The notes under the pieces were generated by a model. It searched no databases and was not told where the DNA came from. It saw only the letters and a program-made list of their open reading frames with translations. A stretch of DNA of 63,883 bases from an uncultured Planctomycetaceae bacterium. GTDB taxonomy: Bacteria > Planctomycetota > Planctomycetia > Pirellulales > Pirellulaceae. Location: contig CAIPEB010000753.1 of assembly GCA_903863885.1 (NCBI GenBank), positions 1 through 63,883 of the forward strand. The letters run 5' to 3'. The position numbers and the translations under genes are program-made. The stretch's first letter is position 1, and every line of letters starts with the position of its first letter. Below, piece after piece: positions 26,103 to 35,503 of the stretch.

Positions 26103-27446
26103 CTACGGAAACAGCACCATGAGGCTGTCGGCAAACAGCTTCATGCCAAGCGGATTGGGATGGTTGATTGTGTTCATATTCAGCGTGTTGTACGGGATGC
26201 CCTGCCGCCAGAGGCGTCCCCAGCGGAGCGAAGCGTCGCCCAGCGCGACTTTGTGACTCGCGGCAAATTGACGCACACCGGCCACGTAAGGGCGCGGGTC
26301 TGAATCGATATCACGCTGAGCGGTCAACCCCATCCAGTCCGGCCGGACATAATGCGGAGTGAGGATAATCCACTCGGCTCCGATCGCGGTGAAATCGGCA
26401 AGGAACTTGCTGTATCGCTCCTCGACCTGCTCCGGCGTCAGTCCCGCATCGTTGACGAACTCTGAGACGACAAGGTCGGGTTTCACGCCGAGGACCTTCT
26501 CCTGGTAGTTGTGAGGGCTTCCCGGCGGCTCGGCCAGATACGAGGCCGTCGAACGCCCGCCCCAGGCCTCGGTCAGCAGTTCGATCTTAGCCTGCGGAAA
26601 CTGCGTTTGCAGTCGCTCGACGAACTGAGCCTGCCAGCGATTGTGATCGGAATCGGGCACAAAAGTGCCCACCGTAACACTGTCGCCCCACGCCAGAATC
26701 CGCACCGGACTTCCGGAGCGGAGCTTCGCCAGCGTCTTGGGCAGCAATCGCTCCGCGACGGATGGTGATGACTTAGGCTGTTCGGGATAAGCCGCTTCGA
26801 GGATCGGGAACAGATTCTGTGCCTCGAGCTTCGCCATGCGGCCCGATAGATACACGTTGGCCAGTCGTCGCTCGCCGTCTTTCAGCGTTGGCGGTTCGGG
26901 CAGCGACACGTGCGGCTTGCCTTGCCTCAACTCGATCTTACCCGCACCGGTCAGCACAATCGAATCCAGCCGCATGGCCGCGTAACGATAGTCGATATAC
27001 ACGGCCTGATTCTCTCCGAGCGAACCGCCCGCCACGCGGCCGATCGTGCCCCAATCCGGATCGACCTGGTAGTCCTTTCCCTGCTCAAGCCGCCGAGCAT
27101 CCGCTTGAGTCGCGGTGCGGACAACCACGCTGGCCGGATCGAGCATTCCGAAACTGGTGCACTCCTGGGCCACAACGCCGCGCAGCGCCGCTCCTTTGAT
27201 CCAGCCTGCGGTCCCTGGATTGAACAACGGCAACTGATCGTGCTTCTCGGCCTTGACCGTGAATTCGTTCGGCGGCGCAACATCGAGTGTAACAGCCTCC
27301 GCCTGTCCGCCCGACGAAACCTGCACTTGCCAGTCGCCCGCCAGTTTCAGAGTAGGCGGCGACTGCTCCGCCGCTGAAACCGAGGCCGGAACGCAAACGA
27401 GGACCAAGCCGCACGCACGCACCAATGCCGATAGGTTCTTGCTCAT
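26103..27446 (-). CDS. Secreted SGNH/GDSL-type hydrolase with N-terminal accessory domain
   Basis: A 447-residue exported protein; ATG 27446 opens a signal peptide (LVRACGLVLVCVPASVSA). Residues about 30-225 form a beta-rich accessory region. The SGNH hydrolase domain (about 240-445) has ILAWGDSVTVG, TEAWGGRST, VSEFVNDAG and INHPNPLGM, which fit blocks I, II, III and V. Likely an acetyl- or acyl-esterase acting on polysaccharide, consistent with the neighbouring glycosidases. The hydrolase domain is in the second half, unlike the membrane-anchored one at 14033. Confidence 0.8.
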   Translation of the reverse strand: MSKNLSALVRACGLVLVCVPASVSAAEQSPPTLKLAGDWQVQVSSGGQAEAVTLDVAPPNEFTVKAEKHDQLPLFNPGTAGWIKGAALRGVVAQECTSFGMLDPASVVVRTATQADARRLEQGKDYQVDPDWGTIGRVAGGSLGENQAVYIDYRYAAMRLDSIVLTGAGKIELRQGKPHVSLPEPPTLKDGERRLANVYLSGRMAKLEAQNLFPILEAAYPEQPKSSPSVAERLLPKTLAKLRSGSPVRILAWGDSVTVGTFVPDSDHNRWQAQFVERLQTQFPQAKIELLTEAWGGRSTASYLAEPPGSPHNYQEKVLGVKPDLVVSEFVNDAGLTPEQVEERYSKFLADFTAIGAEWIILTPHYVRPDWMGLTAQRDIDSDPRPYVAGVRQFAASHKVALGDASLRWGRLWRQGIPYNTLNMNTINHPNPLGMKLFADSLMVLFP

Positions 27447-28082
27447 GACTTCGAAGTACCGCATCAAGAGAAATAGGGGTGACTGTGGGATTCTGCCGCA
27501 GGCGGGTAGCATCAAACCGTAGTTGTTCACGGGGTGGGCACGCTCGCCTTCCATAGCCGAAGGCGACAGGAGAACTTCCGTCCCGAAGGGACAGCTCTAT
27601 CAAAGCCCGGGGTGGAGATAAGGCGAGTTTTACGAGCCTTGGCGCAACCCCGGGACGTAAAGCCCACATTTCCATACTGGAGTCCTGAAGGGACGGCGCT
27701 AGGGCCGCCACGTTGTGGCTACCTTTCGATTGGTTCGTTTACCCTGGGCGGCGACTACGCTCGCGATGCTCGCGATGTCTTGCCCAGGGCTTTGACAGGG
27801 CCGTCGCTTCGCGACCGAGTTTCCATCACTCAATTGGTTTCGACCGCACTCAAGCCTCGAAAACCGGTCCATTCCATGAACAGTTACCATCAAACGACTC
27901 ACAACTTAACCAATCACCAACGAAACGGACAGATCCGAACACAGAGCCGCGAGTCCGCTTTACGCCGCGAAGGCTTGCCTTCCCAGATCCACCGTGAGGA
28001 TCGCATGGAATACCATGGATACTCACGAACGGAGATCTTGCACCTTTCCGCTCCCAATCGCCGCGACAAAGGACCCTGCAAC
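27447..28082. other. Long non-coding gap with structured repeats
   Basis: The frame of the downstream enzyme is open back to 27534, but that stretch is a spurious extension: it translates through hairpin repeats and shows no protein-like features. The structured part is 27544-27789; the remainder (27790-28082) should hold the promoter and leader of the alpha/alpha-barrel gene. Confidence 0.6.
27544..27789. repeat. Array of nested inverted repeats
   Basis: Seen in order: TCGCCTT (27544) with AAGGCGA (27560); GTCCC-GAA-GGGAC (27580-27592); CCCGGGGT (27606) with ACCCCGGG (27647), enclosing AAGGC/GCCTT; a second imperfect GTCC-TGAA-GGGAC about 100 bases later; CCCTGGGC (27742) with GCCCAGGG (27782) enclosing a tandem CTCGCGATG pair. 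The same kind of architecture occurs at 6512-6548. This looks like a folded repeat family rather than coding DNA. Confidence 0.7.
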
Positions 28083-30704
28083 ATGTTCGATACACGATTG
28101 ACCGTGTTGACCATTTTGCTGCTCGCAGCTTCGCTGCTGCCGGCCGCCGAATCGCTGCGAGTGATGCGAGGGGAAGGCTCGGTGGAAATCGACAACGGTC
28201 TGGTGAAAGGCCGCTTCACCAGAGATGCCGAGGGTGTGAAGCAGGAGTACTTCGCGTCCCGGGAAAACCAATGGGTGCTGCTCGCCGAAGGGTATCGGAG
28301 CACGAACCAGAGTTCATTTGCATCGCGATACGATACGTCGGCGGATCCGGCCCATCGCTTTGTGGTCACGTCGGCGCTGCAGAGTATCGGCCGAGTCGAA
28401 GAGAATCCCGATTCCGTCCGAGTCGTTCTCGAAGGCAAGAGCAGCGGGACGGTGATCGCACAAACCGTGGAACTGCGACGCGGCCAGCGATACCTGCACA
28501 TCGAGGTCAAGGCATCGCTTGACGGCACGCCGCCGCAACTCGACTATCTGCTGCTTCCGTTGATGGCGACGATCGACGGGAAGCCGGACGCGGTCCACGC
28601 TCCCACATACAAACCGACCGCCGACAGTGTAATCGGCGATCGCATCTTCTTTGCCCCGGCGCTCTATGTGCAACAGGACGAGCGATTCGTTGCGCTGCTG
28701 CCCGACGTAGACATCATCAACGCGGACGTCGTCTTTGCCAAAGATGCGAGACAGCATCCCGATACAAACGCGTTTCCCGTTCCCGTCGATCCGACCCGAG
28801 TGTCGATGCCCACGGCGCTGGATCTCGAGTTGCCGTCCGCGCCGACTCAGCAGCCAATCCTCGCGTACGGCATGATGGACACGATCGTGCATCAGCACGT
28901 GTGGTTCCAACACACGGTTTCACCCGGGTCGATGGTCCGTGAACTCTCTCGTAGCGAAGTCCGAATCGGAGCGGACCTGCTGCTCAGTTCCAACGAACCA
29001 AGTCATCGCGGCTATCAATTGGCGGCACGGCACCTCTGGGAACGCTATGGCAGCGGACACTTTCATCAGCCCAAGCCGCAGGCCATGCCCAATGCCGAAT
29101 ACGCACGCGTCTGCTTTCCCGCCAACCTCGAATACCAGGGCTACGACGTGGCGGGCCAGCAGTTGAGCCACCGTCACCTGCCGGACCGCCCCGACATGCG
29201 AGCCTGGCAGCAATGGGAAGTTGACGGCTTCAAAGTGGGAGGCTTGCGACTGTACGCGCCTCAGTGGTTTCACCTGATCGCCAACCTCGGTTGGTGGAAC
29301 AACGCCTGCGACGCCGCGGGCTTCTATTACTGGGGCACGCAACTGCACGACGACGATCTGCTCGACAAGGCGCGGCGCATGGTAAACCTGACGCTGTCGG
29401 CGCCCCAGAACCAAGGCCTGTTCCCGGCCGTGTATGACCTGCAGGGCAAACGCTGGCTGCGAAGCCTGTGGAATCCGCCGTTAAAGGACTACGATCCGTC
29501 GCATGCCGCGGCATACTGGGACTGGAACAGCGGCGGCGCATACCAGACCGCTGCCGCGAGCGTAACGGCCGGCTATCTGCTGCAGTACCGCCGCAACTGC
29601 GAGGACGATCCGCGGATCGTTCCTTACGTCCGGCGCTACGGCGATTTTCTCCTGGCTAACATGCCGTCCAACGGATGCGTGCCGGGTTGGTTCACTGAGG
29701 ACCTGAAGCCGCTTCCGAGCATGAAGTGGAACGCCGATGGGGGAGCTCATGCGTGGGTGCTCAGCGAACTGTATCTCGCCACGGGGGAACAGAAGTATCT
29801 CGACGGCGCGCGCAAAGCGGCCGGGTTCCTGCTTGACGAAGTCCTGCCGCGGCAGCGATGGTGCGACTTCGAAGCGTTCTATTCCTGCGCCATCAAGCCC
29901 GAGACCTTTTTCGACCAGCGCACGGACCAGGGACCGTGCAACACGATGGCCATGTCATGGGCGCTGCAGGGATTCCTCTCGCTGCACGAGGCGACTCAAG
30001 ACCAGCGCTACCTCGAAGGCGCCGAGGCGACGGCTGATTTCGCTGCGATGTTCCAGGCTGTCTGGGCGCCGCACTACGTCGTCACGGCGTATCCGTTCGG
30101 TGGCATGTCGTCGCAATTGGGCGATTCCGAATGGCTTGATCAGCGGGCCCATCGTTTCGCGGAGCCCTTTGTGCGGATCGGTTTGCTCGCCGCGCGGCAG
30201 GATCTTGTCGAGCGAGGAATCGCAGCCGCGCGCTCGTCGCTGACGCTGGCCAACCATCCGCGCCATCAGTCCAACGGAATCTATACGCACACCGACTTTC
30301 CCGTCGGCCTCGGCCCTGAAAACGTCGATCACGAAGGTTTTCCACAGCGTCCGCTCAGCTCGGGTCCCAGTTGGAACAGCATCGGCGGAATGACCGGCAT
30401 CGCACACGTGATGCGCCGATTAGGCGGCGCCTACATCGATGTCGAGAAACACCTGGCGGTCGGAGTCGACGGAGTCGATGTCGTTTCCGTTCAGCGACAG
30501 GACGAAACGCTTCACATCAAGCTCAAGAACCAACTCGCGACTCTTGCCGCTCCATACAGCGATCCATACTCGATCGAATTGCGGATCGCCGGCCTGCCGG
30601 CAGGCAAACATACGCTGCGCATCAACGACCAACCGCAGCAACAAGTCGAATCGGATGGATCAACAACTTGCACGGTGCGAGTCAACGTCAGCGGTCCCGA
30701 TTGA
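28083..30704 (+). CDS. Secreted alpha/alpha-barrel carbohydrate-active protein, family uncertain
   Basis: About 873 residues. Signal peptide LTVLTILLLAASLLPAAES follows ATG 28083 (an in-frame ATG at 28005 would give a long n-region). The first 350 residues are beta-rich; the middle and C-terminal part is helical with six-hairpin-like repeats (GGAHAWVLSELYLATGEQKY, GPCNTMAMSWALQGFLSLHE, WNSIGGMTGIAHVMRRLGG), ending in a beta domain. This layout is seen in several glycosidase and lyase families. I cannot assign the family or catalytic residues. It shares direction with the GH127-like gene downstream. Confidence 0.65.
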   Translation: MFDTRLTVLTILLLAASLLPAAESLRVMRGEGSVEIDNGLVKGRFTRDAEGVKQEYFASRENQWVLLAEGYRSTNQSSFASRYDTSADPAHRFVVTSALQSIGRVEENPDSVRVVLEGKSSGTVIAQTVELRRGQRYLHIEVKASLDGTPPQLDYLLLPLMATIDGKPDAVHAPTYKPTADSVIGDRIFFAPALYVQQDERFVALLPDVDIINADVVFAKDARQHPDTNAFPVPVDPTRVSMPTALDLELPSAPTQQPILAYGMMDTIVHQHVWFQHTVSPGSMVRELSRSEVRIGADLLLSSNEPSHRGYQLAARHLWERYGSGHFHQPKPQAMPNAEYARVCFPANLEYQGYDVAGQQLSHRHLPDRPDMRAWQQWEVDGFKVGGLRLYAPQWFHLIANLGWWNNACDAAGFYYWGTQLHDDDLLDKARRMVNLTLSAPQNQGLFPAVYDLQGKRWLRSLWNPPLKDYDPSHAAAYWDWNSGGAYQTAAASVTAGYLLQYRRNCEDDPRIVPYVRRYGDFLLANMPSNGCVPGWFTEDLKPLPSMKWNADGGAHAWVLSELYLATGEQKYLDGARKAAGFLLDEVLPRQRWCDFEAFYSCAIKPETFFDQRTDQGPCNTMAMSWALQGFLSLHEATQDQRYLEGAEATADFAAMFQAVWAPHYVVTAYPFGGMSSQLGDSEWLDQRAHRFAEPFVRIGLLAARQDLVERGIAAARSSLTLANHPRHQSNGIYTHTDFPVGLGPENVDHEGFPQRPLSSGPSWNSIGGMTGIAHVMRRLGGAYIDVEKHLAVGVDGVDVVSVQRQDETLHIKLKNQLATLAAPYSDPYSIELRIAGLPAGKHTLRINDQPQQQVESDGSTTCTVRVNVSGPD

Positions 30705-30947
30705 TATGGGCACTTCTGCGCGCTGCAGGAACATACGATGCGAACCTCGAATTCACGCACACAGAACGTGTTTCACAGTTCATTCACCCCTTGGGGAGAA
30801 CCGGATCGGCAGTGCCGTAGAGCGGGCACCGCTACTCTACGGACGATATCGTGTCCAACCCTCCCGCGTTGCAGGAGAGCGAATTGGTTTTCTCAAACGG
30901 GTTCTCTGAAACGAGATTCACGCACCTCGACCGTCGCGTCCTGCAAC

Positions 30948-32948
30948 ATGCCCGTGCCCTTAAACTGCGCACGGTTTCTTCGCTGCGGAATTCGATTCTC
31001 CAGACAACGTGGACGGAAAACCTTTGAACGCATAGTGTCCCTCCTGCTACTGCTCGGGATTACGGCTGCCCAGGCGCAGGACAAGGGCAATGCGGAAATC
31101 GCTTCGAAACTCAATGCTGCAGTTAATACGAAGGAGTGGATCTCGCCTTCCACTCCGCCCGTAGCGCAGGCCAGCTACGCCGGCACCCGCTACGAAGCGT
31201 TGGTGCCCGACACGCTGGACCTGGCGGAAATGGCGAAGCTGGCGATTCACGGCCTCACGGGACCGCTCGATCCGGCGGACGATTATTCGCTCTACTGGAT
31301 CGTCGGCTATCGCAACAACCCGCCGGTCATGCGCAAGGAGGATTACCCGCACCTCCAGACCAAGTTCATGGAGGCATTGCCACTGATGCGACTCATGACC
31401 GGAAGCAATTTGAACGAGCAGGTGGACCGGACCTGGATGGACTGCCTGGCAAAGAGCCTGGGCCCGGACGGACTGGTTTATCGTTCCCGCAAGCCGGGCG
31501 AGCCGTGGACCGCGTTGCCGATCCTGGGACAAGGGCGTTCGATCAGCGTGATGACGCTGCGCTGGCTGCGCGACAAGGACCCGGTGTGGAAGGAACGCAT
31601 CGAAAAGGCGATTGGACGACTCCGCGAACTGGTTGTCGAGCGGGGGGATGCGGCCGCGTTCAACATGGAGAACTTTCCGCTCGGCTACATCGCCCAGCCG
31701 TCGTTGCCCGAGTTGAAAACCGTGCAGGCCAACGAAATAACCGCCCGCCTGATTCAGCCTCTGGGACACTACTACGCCGCAACGGGCTACGCGCCGGCAA
31801 AGGAACTCGGCGATAGGCTCGTGCGATCGATACTGGCTCATTCGCAGTACTGGGGACCGGAGGGCGAGTGGCTCAAAGACCAACTCAATCCGGCTCAGTA
31901 TCCCGGTCGTGAAGCCGACATTCACACGGGACTTCACAGCCACGTCTTGCTGTACATGGCCGACTATGCCGCGCGGACGAAAAATGCGGATCTGTTGAAT
32001 TATTGCCGCAAGAGCTACGCCTGGGCAAAGCGGCATAACAGCGAGTTGCCGGGGCAATGTGAAACCGCGACCAGGATCGGGTTCTGGGTCGAGTACCAGA
32101 ATCCCTATTATCCGACCGCGGAGACCTGCGGCGTCGCCGACATGATTGCCGTGGCCATCATGCTGTCCCGATCGCATGCTGAGGACTGCTGGGACGACGC
32201 AGATCGCTGGCTGCGAAATCACTTCGCCGAATGCCAGATGCGATCTGCGGACTGGGTGTCTCGCCTGCAGTCCGGATCGTGGCCTCGCAAGGCGGAAGCG
32301 AACGAGACAATCGACAGCGTCGCGCAAAGAAACGTCGGTGCATTCTTCGGCTGGCCAAGCGCCAACGACGGATGCCCGTCCGGCGGCGGACACATGCACT
32401 GCTGCACCGGAAACGCATCCCGGACTCTCTACTATGTCTGGGAGAGCATGCTCGAATGTACCGACGGAAAGTTGCGAGTGAACCTGCTGTTAAACCGCGC
32501 TTCCCGCTGGGCCGACATCGACAGCCACATTCCCTATAGCGGTCAGGTCGATGTAAGAGTCAAGCAACCGTTGGCCGAGGTGATTCTGCGAGTGCCTGAG
32601 TGGATCGCGACAGGCAGTCCGCAGATCAGCGCCGCGCGGGGCGACTCTCCCATCAGCGTTGTCTGGCAGGGTCGATACGTATCACTTGGCGCCGCACAGC
32701 AGGGTGACGTCCTTCGCCTCAATTTCCCGCTCGGCGAACGGACGATCACTCGGCGCGTTTACGGTGCGCCTGTCGAGACGGTGATCGGCGGAGTGGTCTA
32801 TCAGTCGCTCACGTTTCGAGGCAACGAAGTGGTGGAGATCGACCCGCCGGGACAGCACTATCCGTTCTACCAGCGCAGCCACCTGCGCGGAGAAACCCGC
32901 TATCGCAAGGTCAACCGTTTTGTGGCGGACGAGACGATCGCCTGGTGA
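30948..32948 (+). CDS. GH127-like (DUF1680-type) putative beta-L-arabinofuranosidase
   Basis: An (alpha/alpha)6-barrel protein of about 666 residues. GH127 enzymes such as HypBA1 use a zinc-thiolate site made of an E-x-C pair and a later C-C pair, one cysteine being the nucleophile. Here ETC (Glu392, Cys394) is followed by HMHCCTGNASRTLYYVW (Cys485, Cys486), which matches that layout. The beta-rich C-terminus (LRVPEW, VNLLLNRASRWADID) also fits. The start is unsure: ATG 30948 gives a long n-region before the hydrophobic IVSLLLLLGITAAQAQ; GTG 31035 would give a compact signal peptide. Expected to act outside the cytoplasm on arabinose-type sugars. Confidence 0.72.
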   Translation: MPVPLNCARFLRCGIRFSRQRGRKTFERIVSLLLLLGITAAQAQDKGNAEIASKLNAAVNTKEWISPSTPPVAQASYAGTRYEALVPDTLDLAEMAKLAIHGLTGPLDPADDYSLYWIVGYRNNPPVMRKEDYPHLQTKFMEALPLMRLMTGSNLNEQVDRTWMDCLAKSLGPDGLVYRSRKPGEPWTALPILGQGRSISVMTLRWLRDKDPVWKERIEKAIGRLRELVVERGDAAAFNMENFPLGYIAQPSLPELKTVQANEITARLIQPLGHYYAATGYAPAKELGDRLVRSILAHSQYWGPEGEWLKDQLNPAQYPGREADIHTGLHSHVLLYMADYAARTKNADLLNYCRKSYAWAKRHNSELPGQCETATRIGFWVEYQNPYYPTAETCGVADMIAVAIMLSRSHAEDCWDDADRWLRNHFAECQMRSADWVSRLQSGSWPRKAEANETIDSVAQRNVGAFFGWPSANDGCPSGGGHMHCCTGNASRTLYYVWESMLECTDGKLRVNLLLNRASRWADIDSHIPYSGQVDVRVKQPLAEVILRVPEWIATGSPQISAARGDSPISVVWQGRYVSLGAAQQGDVLRLNFPLGERTITRRVYGAPVETVIGGVVYQSLTFRGNEVVEIDPPGQHYPFYQRSHLRGETRYRKVNRFVADETIAW

Positions 32949-33029
32949 CGAGGGAACTCCCCAACCCGCCTCGTGGCCACGCAGTTCCGATCGACTTCAA
33001 GCCGGAGAGCGGTATGACGGATCGGACTT

Positions 33030-33108
33030 CATGGTCGCTTTTTGCTCCGCTAAGAGCCCGTCCAGTGTTTTGTCGAATCGACTTTTCGCGGCTCGAAAAG
33101 CGACCATG
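33030..33108. terminator. 13-bp perfect inverted repeat between convergent genes
   Basis: CATGGTCGCTTTT (33030-33042) pairs exactly with AAAAGCGACCATG (33096-33108). The loop contains a second dyad, GTCGA-A-TCGAC (33072-33082). It sits between the GH127-like gene and the convergent SPFH gene, so a bidirectional terminator is the simple reading; a mobile hairpin repeat is the alternative. Confidence 0.55.
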
Positions 33109-33123
33109 CGTCGCACGTCTAGC

Positions 33124-34041
33124 TTACTTGTGCACGGGAGGCTCTTCCCGGCTGGACTGCGACGGACGCCGGTCGCCCAATTCGACCAGGACGTTGGCTG
33201 CCGCCGGCAGAAGGTCCACGCGGGCTCCGGAAGCAAGCAATTTCTCGGTCTCCATCACCTCGATCACAGCCTGCAGGATTTCCGGATCGTCGCGCCCGAT
33301 GGCATTGAGAGCCGCGCCGACGACCGCAGGCCGCGTGGCTGTGGCAAGCGCCATCGTCTGCGAGACATTCTTGGCGGTCTCGCTCTTGATCAGTCCCACT
33401 CGGTTCTCGCCGTCCTGCTTCATGGCGCTGGTGACCTGGACCAGACGCTTCACCACCTTTTCCGTGATGTTGGTCACCATCTGCTTGTCGGTAAACGCCA
33501 CCTTGCGAATGTACACGGACCCGAGGCGATATCCCCATTTCTCCGAGAGCGGAGACACTGCCTGCCGCACCGTCCGACTGAGGCTGTGCCGGTCCTCCAG
33601 CATCTTGTCCATCTCCAGGTTGCTCAGCGTGGAGATGGTTGAGCTGGCCACGTTGGCCTCCAGCGACCCTTCGGGATTTGCGTTCATGAACAAATAGGCC
33701 ACCGGGTCATTCACCTGCATCTCGTACCAGATGCCGACGCCCATCGGTGTTCCTTCCTCCGAGTTCACCATCTGGTTGCGGAGGTAATACTGGCGCAGGG
33801 CCGTCTTGACCGTGTACCGCTTGCCGAAAAACGGAATCAGCAAGGACTGCGGACCGAACGCCAACGGCGGGAACTGCAGTCCAGGTTCGTCGATCGTTCC
33901 GATTACTTTGCCGAACAGCGTGAAGACCTGCGCCTCGCATTCGCGCACCACGGCATAAACACAGAAGCCGCGGGCGATTGCCAGACATATCGGTATGAAC
34001 AACAGGCCGAATACTGCCGCTACGATTGTTCCAGGACCCAT
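33124..34041 (-). CDS. SPFH/Band 7 membrane protein (second of pair)
   Basis: A 305-residue protein: one N-terminal membrane helix (about 4-28), an SPFH domain (about 35-220; VFTLFGKVIGTIDEPGLQFPP is typical of the eukaryote-like membrane-scaffold group), and a C-terminal helical region. Such proteins form large ring or cage assemblies at membrane microdomains. It follows the other SPFH gene on the same strand by 92 bases, and the two probably form hetero-oligomers like HflK/HflC. Confidence 0.82.
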   Translation of the reverse strand: MGPGTIVAAVFGLLFIPICLAIARGFCVYAVVRECEAQVFTLFGKVIGTIDEPGLQFPPLAFGPQSLLIPFFGKRYTVKTALRQYYLRNQMVNSEEGTPMGVGIWYEMQVNDPVAYLFMNANPEGSLEANVASSTISTLSNLEMDKMLEDRHSLSRTVRQAVSPLSEKWGYRLGSVYIRKVAFTDKQMVTNITEKVVKRLVQVTSAMKQDGENRVGLIKSETAKNVSQTMALATATRPAVVGAALNAIGRDDPEILQAVIEVMETEKLLASGARVDLLPAAANVLVELGDRRPSQSSREEPPVHK

Positions 34042-34133
34042 TAGTTATTCTCTTCGTTGTAGTAGTTTGCGGGAGAATACTGATCGCCTCGCCGATCACC
34101 GTCGCCGGCCATCGGCTCTCTTATCTGCCGTTG

Positions 34134-35150
34134 TCATTTAGCGACTTCGACTATGCGCTGAGTTCTCGCCAGCAACGGGATTCGCATGTTCCGCAGGTAG
34201 GCCTTTAACGCGTCGGAACCGCCCTCGGCCTTGATGCGGGCGAGCGTCGTGGCCAATTCCGCAAGCGGCGCTACTTCGGCCTGTGCGTTGTTTCGCGCGA
34301 TCTCCACTGCCCGCTTGCTCATCGTGATCTGCTGCTCGGCATCCGCACGCGCCGTGCTGATGTCCGCCGCGACCTGATTGCGCGTGCTGTTGATCGCGGA
34401 CAAAGCCCGATCCACATCGGGCGGCGGATCTATGCTCGTGATCAGCGCCGCGTCCATTTCGATTCCGTAGCGTCCCGAAGTGGAACGGCACTGTTCTTCC
34501 ATATACATATTCAGGAGAGGCAGGTTCTTCCGCAGATCGTTGATCGATACGCCTTCGGACAACTCGACCACGGCCGTTTCCTCCTCCTTTTTCGCCGTCG
34601 AACTCTCTGCGTCGCCCGCGTTCGCAGCCGCCGAGTTCGCGAGTTTCTGCCCCTTGGGATCGACGAATGTCGCGATGCGTTCTCGCAATACCGAGATGAA
34701 ATAGCCCATTACGTGTTCGAGCGGACTGGCCACGCCGAACAGGTAGGCATACAGGTTTTCTTCGCTGACCCGGAACCGCAGCTGACCGTTGACACCGGTC
34801 GTCAGATTGTCTTTGGTTACGGCTTCGACCGTATCCTGCCGCTTGGTCGGGTCCCAGGTCACGTCCACGGCCTGCGTCGAAACGCGAACTCTGTGCACGG
34901 TCTGCCACGGCCATTTGAAGTAGGGCCCGCCGGGCTTGACGACTTGGACCTTGGGATAGTGGTAGCGCTGAATTTCGTCCGACGTCATTCGTGGGTCTTT
35001 CGCCTCGCCCCCCGGCATTCGCTCGGCGCGCCCGAAGGAGGTTACCACAGCCCGCTGATCAGGCCGGACCGTGTACAACCCAGTCACGATCACGCGAAAT
35101 ACCGCGTACACGAAGACGCCAGCGAAGAAAGCAAATGCAATTCCACCCAC
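34134..35150 (-). CDS. SPFH/Band 7 membrane protein (first of pair, HflK-like)
   Basis: A 338-residue protein with an N-terminal membrane helix (about 3-26), an SPFH domain starting TVRPDQRAVVTSFGR, and a long Ala/Glu-rich helix (about 225-320) suited to coiled-coil assembly. A charged insert (about 165-195, AGDAESSTAKKEEE) splits the domain. It starts with GTG at 35150, supported by AGGAA 7 bases upstream. HflK-type proteins regulate membrane proteases such as FtsH, but no protease gene adjoins here. Confidence 0.82.
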   Translation of the reverse strand: MGGIAFAFFAGVFVYAVFRVIVTGLYTVRPDQRAVVTSFGRAERMPGGEAKDPRMTSDEIQRYHYPKVQVVKPGGPYFKWPWQTVHRVRVSTQAVDVTWDPTKRQDTVEAVTKDNLTTGVNGQLRFRVSEENLYAYLFGVASPLEHVMGYFISVLRERIATFVDPKGQKLANSAAANAGDAESSTAKKEEETAVVELSEGVSINDLRKNLPLLNMYMEEQCRSTSGRYGIEMDAALITSIDPPPDVDRALSAINSTRNQVAADISTARADAEQQITMSKRAVEIARNNAQAEVAPLAELATTLARIKAEGGSDALKAYLRNMRIPLLARTQRIVEVAK

Positions 35151-35157
35151 GGAAACG

Positions 35158-35162
35158 TTCCT
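35158..35162 (-). promoter_or_regulatory. Ribosome binding site supporting a GTG start at 35150
   Basis: AGGAA on the minus strand, 7 bases before the GTG. No ATG in frame offers a better start for the membrane helix. Confidence 0.55.
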
Positions 35163-35503
35163 GTAAAGACGGGAATCGAACAGCGGAACGAACGCGACAC
35201 CGTGCCTAACAATTAAATAACATCCTGCAGGGAAGAGCCCCCGTTCAGACAGCGGTTAACCAATTCTAGCACGGATCGGCCTTTATCTCGAAGATTTTGA
35301 TGCTGTGCATCCAAGACTCTGCCGGTATTCGCCGCCGACGCGTCGAAATTGGCTGGTTATTCGCCCGCGACCACGTCAAACACCGCATCGCGATAACGAT
35401 CGCAGCGAAGATCCCGACGGCAGGGCATACTCCCAGAAAACGCTGCGCGGAAACGCAACACCTGTGGGAGCCTTCACTTACCCACTGCTTCCCGCTCTCT
35501 TCC
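35163..35503. other. Non-coding gap, no structure recognised
   Basis: Between the end of the metallopeptidase gene and the SPFH gene, both on the minus strand. Open frames here are short and unconvincing. I see no clear hairpin or repeat; it should contain the SPFH promoter. Confidence 0.45.

Noticed and set aside
27534-28082. In-frame N-terminal extension of the alpha/alpha-barrel enzyme
   Set aside because: It runs through hairpin repeats; the protein-like part begins with the signal peptide at 28083.
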